Positions 54,556 to 62,956 of a DNA stretch of 62,956 bases are shown here, in pieces. A program made the position numbers and the translations under genes. The stretch's first letter is position 1. Each line of letters starts with the position of its first letter. The DNA is from an uncultured Clostridia bacterium (GTDB lineage: Bacteria > Bacillota > Clostridia > TANB77 > CAG-508): assembly GCA_944386385.1 (NCBI GenBank), contig CALXAV010000011.1, positions 1 through 62,956 of the forward strand. The letters are read 5' to 3'. Below the pieces are notes generated by a model that searched no databases, was not told where the DNA came from, and worked only from the letters and a program-made list of their open reading frames with translations.

Positions 54556-55347
54556 TTATATATCTACATCTTTTGCTTGAAATACTGGTCCTCCTTTACA
54601 TACATGCCAGTATTCAGGATTTTCATTTGTGCTTCTTGCTGTTTTTACTGCACAACCCAAACATACGCCTATACCACATCCCATTCTTTCTTCTAAAGAT
54701 ATTTGGCATGGTATATTTTTTTCTATTGTTAATTTCTTTACAGCTCTTAACATTGGAAGTGGTCCACAAGCATAAATACAATCTATTTTATTATTTTCTA
54801 AATCTTCTTCTAACTTATTAATTGCAAATCCCTTTTTTCCATAGCTTCCATCATCTGTTGTAATAACTAACTTATCAGAAACTTCTTTAAATTTATTTTC
54901 TAGTACAACAAAATCTTTGCTTCTAAATCCTAAATATATATTTACTTTTCTTTCCGCTTCTTTTGCCTCTTTAGCTAGCTCATATAGTGGAAATACTCCT
55001 ATTCCACCTCCTACTATTGCTATTTTTTCATAATTATTGATTTTAAATGTTCCCATTCCTAAAGGCCCTATAATATCTATTAAATCACCTTCTTCTTTTT
55101 TAGAAAGTAATCTTGTTCCCTCTCCTTTTATTTGGAAAATGAACTCTAAAGTACCTTCATTTTTATTTAAATTGTAAATGCTAATAGGTCTTCTTAAAAA
55201 TGGTACTGTAGTTTCAGATACTCTTATTTCTATAAAATTACCTGGTTTAGAATTTCTTACCATTTCCTTTGCTTCTACTTTAAATCTTACAATGTCTGGT
55301 TTTAGATATTCTTTTTCTACAAGTTTTGCTTTAACAACTTCTGGCAT
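54556..55347 (-). CDS. pyrK: Dihydroorotate dehydrogenase electron-transfer subunit
   Basis: The 263-residue FAD/NAD-binding subunit has the FAD motif PFLRRPISIY and the NAD motif GGGIGVFPLYELAKE. The C-terminal 2Fe-2S site lies in CGIGVCLGCAVK plus a final Cys in WHVCKGGPVF. It passes electrons from PyrD to NAD and lies between pyrF and pyrD. Confidence 0.95.
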   Translation of the reverse strand: MPEVVKAKLVEKEYLKPDIVRFKVEAKEMVRNSKPGNFIEIRVSETTVPFLRRPISIYNLNKNEGTLEFIFQIKGEGTRLLSKKEEGDLIDIIGPLGMGTFKINNYEKIAIVGGGIGVFPLYELAKEAKEAERKVNIYLGFRSKDFVVLENKFKEVSDKLVITTDDGSYGKKGFAINKLEEDLENNKIDCIYACGPLPMLRAVKKLTIEKNIPCQISLEERMGCGIGVCLGCAVKTARSTNENPEYWHVCKGGPVFQAKDVDI

Positions 55348-55349
55348 TA

Positions 55350-56282
55350 CTACCCCTCCTCATTAAAAAAGTTTAATTCTTTATTCATTCTTAGAGCTTC
55401 TTTTCTTGTTGCTAATCCATATTCTTCTTCTCTATGATTTTTCTTCCATTCTTCGTTCTTATAAGCACACATTAAGCTTCTTGATGCATTTACAATTCCT
55501 CCTAAACCTTTTTCATCAAAGCCTAATTTTATATCTTCTGCTTTTCCTCCTTGTGCTCCATATCCTGGTATTAAGAAAAATGTATGTGGTGCTAATCTTC
55601 TTAATTCTTGTAATTGTTTTGGATATGTTGCTCCGACTACTGCAGCTACACTACTATATCCATGCCTTCCTCTTAAGTCTTCTCCCCACTTTTCTATTAA
55701 AGATATCACTTTTTTATATACTTCTTCTCCATTTTCTAGTTTTTCATCTTGTAATTCTCCAGATGATGGATTAGAAGTTTTTGCTAATATAAAAATTCCT
55801 TTATTATATTTTTTACAATCTTCTACAAATGGTTCTATGCAATCAGTTCCCATATAAGGATTTACTGTCATGAAATCTACATCAAAAACGCTTTCTTCTT
55901 TTTCCTCTATTTTAGTTTTTCCTAAATACGCATTAGAATATCCTTTAGCTGTTGAACCAATATCTCCTCTTTTATTATCTGCAATTACTATCATTCCTTT
56001 TTCTTTTGCATATTTACAAGTTTCATAAAAAGCATTCATTCCAGGAATTCCAAACATCTCGTAAAATGCCATTTGTGGTTTTATAGCTGGTATAACATCA
56101 TAAACATTATCAATTAAAACTTTATTATATTCTAGTATTGCTTTAGATGCTCCTTCTAGAGTTTTATCATATTTATTCGTTACACATTCAGGAAGCATTT
56201 CATATCTCGGATCTAGTCCCATAACTACTGGACTTTTTAATTCAATTATTTTATCTATTAGCTTATCCATTATATTACTCAT
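55350..56282 (-). CDS. pyrF: Orotidine 5'-phosphate decarboxylase, type 2
   Basis: The 310-residue enzyme forms UMP. VVMGLDPRYEMLP, IKPQMAFYEMFG, IADNKRGDIGSTAKGYSNA and FLIPGYGAQGG are typical of the long bacterial type 2 enzyme. Its ATG overlaps the stop of the upstream kinase gene by four bases (ATGA), and pyrK follows by two bases. Confidence 0.96.
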   Translation of the reverse strand: MSNIMDKLIDKIIELKSPVVMGLDPRYEMLPECVTNKYDKTLEGASKAILEYNKVLIDNVYDVIPAIKPQMAFYEMFGIPGMNAFYETCKYAKEKGMIVIADNKRGDIGSTAKGYSNAYLGKTKIEEKEESVFDVDFMTVNPYMGTDCIEPFVEDCKKYNKGIFILAKTSNPSSGELQDEKLENGEEVYKKVISLIEKWGEDLRGRHGYSSVAAVVGATYPKQLQELRRLAPHTFFLIPGYGAQGGKAEDIKLGFDEKGLGGIVNASRSLMCAYKNEEWKKNHREEEYGLATRKEALRMNKELNFFNEEG

Positions 56283-56977
56283 CTTGAATCTCCTTCTTTC
56301 TTTTTTTCTCTTGATATTGTTTTTCCAAAAGCCCTATTTCTATTATTTTGTATTTTAGACTTTGTTCTTTTCAAAAAACTTTCCCTTGGTGAGGTCATAA
56401 TTTCTTGATAAATTTCTTTTGCTTTTTCCTCTAATTCTCTTCTATCTCCGTTATTTCGTATTGTTTTTACTCTTTTATCCCCTCTTATTTCTTTATAATT
56501 CCCTTTATAGTGTGCAATATCATATGCTGCTATTTCTTCTTTAGAAATTCCATCTCTGATAACTAAAGCTTCTTTTCTTTCTCTAAATGGTCTTTCTATT
56601 AAATATATCTTATCTAATTCGCTATAAACTTTGTGATATTTTATAAAGATATCATCTATTATAATTATCTTTTTGGTTTTACTTAATTCTTCAATTTTTT
56701 TATTTTATAATGGTTCTACTAATTTTGATCTAAATTTCATAAAGGCAGAAAATATGTATTTATTCCTATGTAAGAACTTTTTTAATCTTGAATCTACTCT
56801 TACTTTTTCTCCTTTGTTATCTTTTTTCATAAAAATTTTGAAATATTTTAACTTTAATTCTTTTATAAGATCGTCTACGTGAATTACTCCAATATCTTTA
56901 CGGTTATTTGTTGCTAAGTATTCTGAAAAAGTCGTTTTTCCGGCTCCTGATTTTCCTGTGATTCCTATTAATTTCAT
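56279..56977 (-). pseudogene. P-loop kinase (dephospho-CoA kinase-like) with one in-frame stop
   Basis: From ATG 56977 a single frame runs to TGA at 56281-56279 (232 codons), broken only by TAA at 56707-56705 (codon 91). The N-terminus has GITGKSGAGKTTFSEYLA and IHVDDLIKELK. After the TAA the sequence continues NKKIEELSKTKKIIIIDDIF and ALVIRDGISKEEIAAYDIAHY, typical of small nucleotide or dephospho-CoA kinases. The ATGA overlap with pyrF is intact. One base (TAT to TAA) would explain it. Confidence 0.7.
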
Positions 56978-57001
56978 TGAATGTAAACTTCCCTTCTGTA
57001 T

Positions 57002-58276
57002 TTATTTATCTTGATATACTATTTTTCCACCCACTATTGTATATTTTACCTTTCCTTTTAATTTTCTTCCTATAAAAGGTGTATTTTTTGCTTTTGATAC
57101 TATATTTTCTTTTTTATACACATACTCTTCATCTGGATTAAATATTGTTATATCTGCTACTTTTCCTACCTCTATACTTCCTTTATCTATTTTGATTAAT
57201 TTTGCAGGATTATATGAAGTTAATCTTACTAAATCTAAATAACTAATATCACCTGTATCTACTAAATTCATAATTTCAGCTGATAAAGCTGTTTCAAATC
57301 CTATAATTCCATTTGGTGCTTTACTTAAATCTTGGTTTTTCTCTTCTTCTGAATGTGGTGCATGGTCTGTTATTATACAATCTATTGTGCCTTCTTTTAG
57401 ACCTTCTATAATAGCTTTTCTATCTTTTTCTTCTCTTAATGGAGGATTCATTTTTGCATTAGTTCCTGAATTTAATACTTCTTCTACTGTGAATGTAAAA
57501 TAATGTGGACATGTTTCACAAGTTACTTTTACTCCTCTCTTCTTAGCGTCTCTAATCATATCTTTACTTGTCTTTGTACTTATATGGCAAATATGTGCTC
57601 TCACATTATTTGTTTCTGAGATAACAATTTCCCTTGCTGCCATTATTTCTTCTGCTTCTGGATATACTCCTTTCACACCTAATCTGTCTGCTATTTCTCC
57701 CCTATTTATCGCTCCTTTTGATACTGATTTTTCTTCACAATGTGATGCAACAAATGTTCCTAAACTATCTGCTTTTATCATTGCTTCTCTCATTAATTTA
57801 CTATTTACAACTGGCATACCATCATCTGAAAATGCTATAGCTCCTGCTTTTTTCATCTCATCAAAATCTACTAATTCTTCCCCTTTTTCCCCTTTTGTTA
57901 CTGATGAGTATGGTAATATGTTACACAAATTTACTTCTTTAGCCTTTTTTATAATTTCACCTATAATAATAGCGCTATCAGGGGTTGGTTTTGTATTTGG
58001 CATAGGACATATTGTTGTAAACCCACCACTTACGGCGCTTCTTGCACCTGTCTCGATTGTTTCTTTATATTCAAAACCAGGCTCTCTTAAATGGCAATGA
58101 ATATCAATCATACCAGGTATAATTATTAAGTTAGAACAGTCAATTACTTTATCTGCATCAGATGCTATATTGTCAGAAATTTCTACTACTTTGTCATCAG
58201 AAATTAAAATATCTTTTTTTGCATCTGTCTTAGTCTTATAATCAATTAATCTACCATTTTTTAATAATAACTTCAT
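57002..58276 (-). CDS. pyrC: Dihydroorotase
   Basis: The 424-residue amidohydrolase closes the dihydroorotate ring. Zinc ligands lie in IDIHCHLREPG, with VTCETCPHYF, AHICHISTKTS and IITDHAPHSEEEK; FSDDGMPV is also present. It is the first gene of pyrC-kinase-pyrF-pyrK-pyrD. AAGGAGG lies upstream of the ATG. Confidence 0.96.
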   Translation of the reverse strand: MKLLLKNGRLIDYKTKTDAKKDILISDDKVVEISDNIASDADKVIDCSNLIIIPGMIDIHCHLREPGFEYKETIETGARSAVSGGFTTICPMPNTKPTPDSAIIIGEIIKKAKEVNLCNILPYSSVTKGEKGEELVDFDEMKKAGAIAFSDDGMPVVNSKLMREAMIKADSLGTFVASHCEEKSVSKGAINRGEIADRLGVKGVYPEAEEIMAAREIVISETNNVRAHICHISTKTSKDMIRDAKKRGVKVTCETCPHYFTFTVEEVLNSGTNAKMNPPLREEKDRKAIIEGLKEGTIDCIITDHAPHSEEEKNQDLSKAPNGIIGFETALSAEIMNLVDTGDISYLDLVRLTSYNPAKLIKIDKGSIEVGKVADITIFNPDEEYVYKKENIVSKAKNTPFIGRKLKGKVKYTIVGGKIVYQDK

Positions 58277-58397
58277 ATTTTTCCCTCCTTTATTTTCCTT
58301 ATCTTATCATTTTAATATTTATTTTTCAATAGTTTTTTATTTGACATTTTTCATTTTTTTGTTACAATGTTTCTAGATTATTTAAGGAGGAGTTTTT

Positions 58398-59258
58398 ATG
58401 TCTGATATTATTTCATATTTATTTGAAACAAACGCAATAAGATTTTGCGAAGAAAACAAACCATTTTGGTATACTTCAGGAAAGATTGGACCATATTTTA
58501 TTAATACTCATTTTATCTATGGAAGTGAAAAAGATGCTGTTGCTCTTTTAAGCTTTATAGATGATTCTTTATCTGACAAAATGACATTACCAAAGAAAGT
58601 ATTTGAAAAAGTTTTAAAGCAATATAATGAAAACAGAATTTATCAAGATGTTATTAATCATATGAAAGATTATATTGAAAAAAATATTGATATCTCAGAA
58701 GTTGATTTTATTTCTGGTGGCGAAAGAAGAGATTGGTTCTTTTCTAATATGATTGCTTATTTATTAAATAAGCCACATATTACTATTTATAAAGATTTAA
58801 GCTCAGTTATTTCTGATTCTCATTTTACTGAAACTAAAGAAAGTTATAATATAGAAGGTAAAAAAGTGTTGCATATTGCAGATTTAATTACTGTTGCTTC
58901 TAGCTATTTACGTGCATGGATCCCTGCAATAGAAAATTTAGGAGGAAAAATTCTTTGGTCTTGTGTCGTTGTTGATAGAATGCAAGGAGGCGAAGAAAAA
59001 CTTTCTGAAAAAGGAATTAAAAGCTTATCTTTAGTAAAAGTAGATAATAATTTATTTAAAAAAGCTTTTGATATGGAAATTATAAATAACTCACAGTTAG
59101 AAATGTTAAATAATTTCTTTGATAATCCAGATAAAACCATGAGAGAATTTTTAATAAATCACCCAGAATTTCTAGAAAATTCATTAAAATCTGATGAAAA
59201 AACTAGAAAAAGAGCACAACTTCTAATTGATAATAACTTATATAACATTACATTTTAA
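58398..59258 (+). CDS. Orotate phosphoribosyltransferase-like protein
   Basis: The 286-residue protein starts like a long clostridial PyrE (FWYTSGKIGPYFINTHF) and keeps the PRTase fold, with the PRPP-loop region KVLHIADLITVASSYLRAW in place of a classical DDVxTTGxS. It is divergent from pyrC, across an intergenic region that should hold both promoters. It most probably makes OMP, completing the pathway. The altered PRPP loop leaves room for a non-catalytic or variant role. Confidence 0.75.
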   Translation: MSDIISYLFETNAIRFCEENKPFWYTSGKIGPYFINTHFIYGSEKDAVALLSFIDDSLSDKMTLPKKVFEKVLKQYNENRIYQDVINHMKDYIEKNIDISEVDFISGGERRDWFFSNMIAYLLNKPHITIYKDLSSVISDSHFTETKESYNIEGKKVLHIADLITVASSYLRAWIPAIENLGGKILWSCVVVDRMQGGEEKLSEKGIKSLSLVKVDNNLFKKAFDMEIINNSQLEMLNNFFDNPDKTMREFLINHPEFLENSLKSDEKTRKRAQLLIDNNLYNITF

Positions 59259-59286
59259 TAATATTATAATAAAAGGGGAAATTTTT

Positions 59287-59964
59287 ATGAGAAAGGCAAA
59301 AATATTAATTATAGTTATGCTAATTCTAATAATTGCTTTGTCTTCTACTTTAGTTTGTTTAATTTTAGATTATAATGACAAATATTCTTATGATAAAAGA
59401 TTAGTAATGCAAACTACTATTAAGAGTCAAAGTTTAAATGAGGCTTTTACAGAAAACAATTCAATTGAATTAGATGATTTTATTGTTAAATTATCTGGTA
59501 TCAGTTTTAATCCAGAAGGAATTGATAGATATCCAGAAAGTAAAAATGTTTTTGAAATTACTGTAGACTTTGATAATAAAAAAGATACTGATATATATGA
59601 GGTCTTATATGATTATATAATCTTTGATGAAAACAATAATATATTAGGTATGTCTGCATTATTCGGATCAATTGACTCTGATACCCAAAGATATGCTGCA
59701 GGTTTTGTTGAAGACAAATACAATACTTCAAATTCAGCTTTTGAGGAAATAGGAAATCATCATATTTTTTCTAGGTTTTATCAAACAAATAATGTTTCTG
59801 ATGACTTAACTGTTTTTAGTCAAAACTTAGGTAGTTATTTAAATTATGAAATAGCACCTAAACAAATACATGTAAGAATAATAAATCCTAGATATCAGTT
59901 ATCTGGTGAAGAAAAGAAATATTTAGCAAATACTGATTTAGAATTTATATTGGATTTTGAATAG
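59287..59964 (+). CDS. Membrane-anchored protein of unknown function
   Basis: The 225-residue protein has one N-terminal membrane helix (about residues 5-27) and an extracytoplasmic beta-rich domain. The ATG at 59287 follows AGGGGAAA. I do not recognise the domain. It follows the pyrE-like gene by 28 bases and ends at a strong terminator, so it may be cotranscribed. Confidence 0.7.
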   Translation: MRKAKILIIVMLILIIALSSTLVCLILDYNDKYSYDKRLVMQTTIKSQSLNEAFTENNSIELDDFIVKLSGISFNPEGIDRYPESKNVFEITVDFDNKKDTDIYEVLYDYIIFDENNNILGMSALFGSIDSDTQRYAAGFVEDKYNTSNSAFEEIGNHHIFSRFYQTNNVSDDLTVFSQNLGSYLNYEIAPKQIHVRIINPRYQLSGEEKKYLANTDLEFILDFE

Positions 59965-59965
59965 A

Positions 59966-59996
59966 GAAAAAGCCTAATTTCATTTAGGCTTTTTAT
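59966..59996. terminator. Bidirectional terminator
   Basis: AAAAAGCCTAA and TTTAGGCTTTTT form a stem between two convergent genes. Confidence 0.8.
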
Positions 59997-60655
59997 TTAT
60001 GAATTTGTGAAGCTGTCTATACTATTTTTAATCTTATCTATCTCATACCCAAACGCTTTACAAACATTCCATCCCCTATTTTTTGCTGCAAGTATGTTAT
60101 CATCTCTATCATCAATAAATAAAATATTCTGAGGTTTTATCTTACAATCATTTTCTACTATTTCATAAACTCTATTATTGGGCTTTGTTTCTCCTATATC
60201 ACATGATAACCATACATAGTCGAACTTACTCAAAGTTAATTGTTTATCTATTCTTTCTTTATCTAACAATGTTAAATCAGATAAAATTCCTATCTTACAT
60301 TTGTTTCTTGTTTCATGTTCTAAGTTTACAACATCTTTATAATAATCTATATCTTCAAATTTTTGTTTATACACATCATAAAATGTTTTAAACTCACATT
60401 TAAAATTATATAATTCTTTAACTCTATCAAACCATTTTTGTATATCTTTAGGATTATTACATGTACTTATACTTTTTTTATTTTCATTATATAAGCATTT
60501 CCTCCATAAAGAAAGTATTTCATCTTCACTTATATTTGAATTAAATGAGCTCATAATATTTACTATTATTTATGGTAGTTGTTTTCTCCCTTTCTATGGC
60601 TTTCTACCACTCCTCCCCAATCAAATATAACTATTTTATCTGGATTGTATTTCAT
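59997..60655 (-). pseudogene. HAD-superfamily hydrolase with one frameshift
   Basis: A start at ATG 60655 (AGAGG ahead) gives KIVIFDWGGVVESH, the HAD motif I with its catalytic Asp. The frame stops at a TAA soon after. Adding one A in the AAA run at about 60569-60571 joins it to the long frame that starts MSSFNS at 60554 and carries motif II LSDLT, the Lys of GETKP and motif IV FIDDRDDN. The intact protein would be about 220 residues. A homopolymer indel can be real or a sequencing error. Confidence 0.7.
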
Positions 60656-60680
60656 AAATTCATACCTCTTTTAATTTATT

Positions 60681-60728
60681 GTGATGTGTCCCCTATTGTA
60701 CAAAAATGTGCCAAAAGGAAACGTCACC
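60681..60728. repeat. Short imperfect inverted repeat
   Basis: GTGATGTGTCC and GGAAACGTCAC are near-complementary ends of a ~47-bp, GC-richer element between the HAD gene and the end of uvrB. It looks like a miniature dispersed palindrome rather than a terminator. Confidence 0.45.
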
Positions 60729-60734
60729 AACTGC

Positions 60735-62696
60735 TTATTTTTCTAATATTTTTTCTAATTCTCTTATCTTATCACGTAATTCTGCTGCTTTTTCAAATTC
60801 CATCTCAGCTGCATATTTAAGCATTTCATCTGTAAGCTTATTAATTGTTTCTTTAATGTCATCTTCTTTTTCAAGCTTATATTCTACTTCTATATCTTTT
60901 GCATCTGTAATAGAAATTGAATCTCTTACAGATTTGTTAATTGTTTTAGGTGTTATATGATGTTTTTCATTGTATTCTTGTTGTATTTTTCTTCTTCTAT
61001 TTGTTTCTGATATTGCTTTTTCCATACTTTCTGTTAATTCATCTGCATACATTATAACTGTTCCATCTGTATTTCTTGCAGCACGTCCTATTGTTTGTAT
61101 TAAAGACCTTTCTGAACGTAAAAATCCTTCTTTATCCGCATCTAATATTGCAACCAAAGATACTTCTGGTATATCCAATCCCTCTCTTAATAGGTTTATT
61201 CCTACTAATACATCAAACTCACCTAATCTTAGATTACGAATTATTTCCATTCTTTCTAATGCTTTTGTATCAGAATGCATATAATTTACTTTTATATCTA
61301 ATCCTTTTAAATACTCTGTTAAATCTTCTGCCATTTTCTTTGTTAAAGTAGTAACTAGTACTCTTTCATTTTTGGCTACTCTTTCTCTTATTTGTTCTAA
61401 TAAGTCATCTATTTGGTTAGTTACTGGTTTTACTTCTATCTTAGGGTCTAATAGTCCTGTCGGTCTAATTATTTGTTCTACTACATTATCTTTACTGTGT
61501 TCTTTTTCATATTCAGCAGGTGTTGCACTTACAAATATTACTTGGTTTATTCTTTCCTCAAATTCTTTAAATGTAAGTGGTCTATTATCAAATGCTGATG
61601 GTAATCTAAACCCATAATTTACTAAAGATTCTTTTCTTGCTCTATCTCCATTATACATTGCCTTTACTTGTGGTATTGTTGCATGTGATTCATCTATTAA
61701 CAACAAGAAATCTTTTGGAAAATAATCAAATAAAGTATATGGAGGACTTCCTGCTGGTCTTCCACTTATATGTCTTGAATAGTTTTCTATTCCTGAACAA
61801 AATCCTGTTTCTTTCATCATTTCTATATCAAAGTTTGTTCTTTCTTCTATTCTTTGTGCTTCTATTAATTTATTTTGTGATTTAAAGTATTTTACTCTTT
61901 CTTCCATCTCTTGTTCTATTGTTACTATCGCCCTATCCATCTTTTCTTTTGTTGTAACATAGTGTGATGCTGGAGATATTAATATATGTCTTCTTGTTCC
62001 TAGAGGCTTTCCTGTTAAAGCATTTATTTCTACTATTCTTTCTATTTCATCTCCCCAAAATTCAACTCTTACCGCTTCTTCTGATTGGTCTGATGGATAT
62101 ATTTCTACAATATCACCTTTTGCTCTAAATGTTCCTCTTTTAAAGTCTATCTCATTTCTTGTATATTGCATACTAACCAATTTCTTTAATACTTCATCTC
62201 TAGACTTTTGCATACCAGGTCTTAAAGATAACATCATTTCTTGGTAGTCAACTGGGTCTCCTAAACCATATATACAAGAAACAGAAGCAACTATTATTAC
62301 ATCTCTTGTCTCAAACAAAGACAATGTTGCTGAATGTCTTAATTTATCTATTTCATCATTTATAGAAGAGTCTTTTTCAATATATGTGTCTGTTGAAGGT
62401 ATATAACTTTCTGGCTGGTAATAATCATAGTATGAAACAAAGTATTCTACATTATTCTCAGGAAAAAACTCCTTAAATTCACTATATAACTGTCCTGCTA
62501 AGGTTTTATTATGTGCAAGCACAAGTGTTGGTTTTTGTACTTTTTGTATTATATTTGCCATTGTGAAAGTCTTTCCAGAACCTGTAACACCAAGTAATGT
62601 CTGGTATTTCTTACCTTCCATAACTCCTTTACTTAAATATTCAATTGCTTGTGGCTGGTCGCCTGTTGGCTTATATTCTGAATGTAATTTAAACAT
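60735..62696 (-). CDS. uvrB: Excinuclease ABC subunit B
   Basis: The 653-residue nucleotide-excision repair helicase has Walker [11 protein letters not shown], the beta-hairpin region [40 protein letters not shown] and the C-terminal UVR helix pair [15 protein letters not shown]. It is complete, with AGGAG ahead of the ATG. uvrA and uvrC are not in the window. Confidence 0.98.
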   Translation of the reverse strand: MFKLHSEYKPTGDQPQAIEYLSKGVMEGKKYQTLLGVTGSGKTFTMANIIQKVQKPTLVLAHNKTLAGQLYSEFKEFFPENNVEYFVSYYDYYQPESYIPSTDTYIEKDSSINDEIDKLRHSATLSLFETRDVIIVASVSCIYGLGDPVDYQEMMLSLRPGMQKSRDEVLKKLVSMQYTRNEIDFKRGTFRAKGDIVEIYPSDQSEEAVRVEFWGDEIERIVEINALTGKPLGTRRHILISPASHYVTTKEKMDRAIVTIEQEMEERVKYFKSQNKLIEAQRIEERTNFDIEMMKETGFCSGIENYSRHISGRPAGSPPYTLFDYFPKDFLLLIDESHATIPQVKAMYNGDRARKESLVNYGFRLPSAFDNRPLTFKEFEERINQVIFVSATPAEYEKEHSKDNVVEQIIRPTGLLDPKIEVKPVTNQIDDLLEQIRERVAKNERVLVTTLTKKMAEDLTEYLKGLDIKVNYMHSDTKALERMEIIRNLRLGEFDVLVGINLLREGLDIPEVSLVAILDADKEGFLRSERSLIQTIGRAARNTDGTVIMYADELTESMEKAISETNRRRKIQQEYNEKHHITPKTINKSVRDSISITDAKDIEVEYKLEKEDDIKETINKLTDEMLKYAAEMEFEKAAELRDKIRELEKILEK

Positions 62697-62708
62697 AACT
62701 TCTCCTTA

Positions 62709-62956
62709 TTATTTCAATTTTTTTATATCTTCTCCTAATATTCTTAAATAATCTTTTTCTGCTGTTGTTAAATGATTTTTCATATATTGTCATATTCTTT
62801 ATGTGCTTTTTCTAAAGCTTGTTTATGTGATACTTTACCTTTGTGATTTAATATATCCTTTCTTGTCATCTTTAGAAAGCTATCAAGTTCATTTGTCCAG
62901 TCTTCCATTGTCATTGCATGCATACTTAAAGCATTAATTTCTGCAATATCTAAATA
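62709..62956 (-). pseudogene. 3' end of a RhuM-family gene with a frameshift
   Basis: From the window edge the minus strand reads YLDIAEINALSMHAMTMEDW and HKGKVSHKQALEKAHKEYD, the C-terminal part of RhuM (virulence/Fic-linked) proteins. TGA at 62782-62780 breaks it. A -1 shift continues KNHLTTAEKDYLRIL to the stop at 62709. The gene extends beyond the window. One missing base near 62784 would explain the break. Confidence 0.65.

Noticed and set aside
53984..56977. TAA as a reassigned sense codon
   Set aside because: TAA ends most genes in the window, so two internal TAA codons in non-core genes are better explained by mutation or sequencing error.

Overview
The window is very AT-rich DNA from a low-GC Firmicute, most likely an uncultured spore-forming anaerobic Clostridium-type bacterium. 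The evidence is the set of sporulation genes (dpaB, yabP, yabQ, a spoVB-like flippase, a ytvI-like gene), a three-subunit NADH-linked [FeFe] hydrogenase, Clostridium-style PyrK/PyrD, and pervasive A/T-ending codons with GGAGG ribosome sites. I see no rRNA, tRNA or CRISPR array.

Layout. 0-12 kb: metallo-hydrolase, lipid flippase, two tandem small membrane proteins, methyltransferase, dpaB, peptide deformylase, a decayed gene ending at an IS200/IS605-like hairpin, oligoendopeptidase F, a CmpB-like membrane protein, a tyrosine recombinase and a class A penicillin-binding protein. 12-18.7 kb: an accessory island with a NADAR-family protein, two DUF262 proteins (the first with a DUF1524-like nuclease end), a Fic protein and a deaminase fragment. 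18.7-20.2 kb: an AT-rich stretch without genes, apart from a truncated HTH regulator. 20-25 kb: rho, divIC, yabQ, yabP, aspartokinase, prfB. 25-36 kb: a ClpX paralogue, an ECF sigma/anti-sigma pair, a membrane protein, a serpin-like protein and a serpin, secA, and a membrane-anchored alpha/beta hydrolase. 36-48 kb: membrane, CBS, nucleotidyltransferase and phospholipase-like genes, murD, guaB, guaA. 48-63 kb: hydrogenase, the pyr operon (pyrC, kinase, pyrF, pyrK, pyrD) with a divergent pyrE-like gene, a HAD phosphatase, uvrB and a rhuM fragment.

The most notable signal is translational. Two core genes, guaA and the PBP1A gene, are each split by one extra C in the same context, CTN-CGG-A. Reading +1 after the Leu codon (CTT|C|GGA and CTA|C|GGA) restores the conserved protein exactly. 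By eye, CGG occurs in frame nowhere else in the native-looking genes of the window. prfB in the same window carries the classic CTT-TGA-C +1 site. This suggests that CGG is unassigned or hungry here and drives +1 frameshifting, much as UGA does in prfB. An assembly error cannot be excluded, because other non-core genes in the window also carry frameshifts or stops.

A second theme is six single-gene units with richer, different codon usage, each behind its own strong sigma-A promoter (ClpX paralogue, alpha/beta hydrolase, and proteins of 42, 83, 92 and 70 aa), most with a clear terminator. They look recently acquired; three of them use CGG as an ordinary codon, and three carry a hairpin with the same TTGTAA loop.
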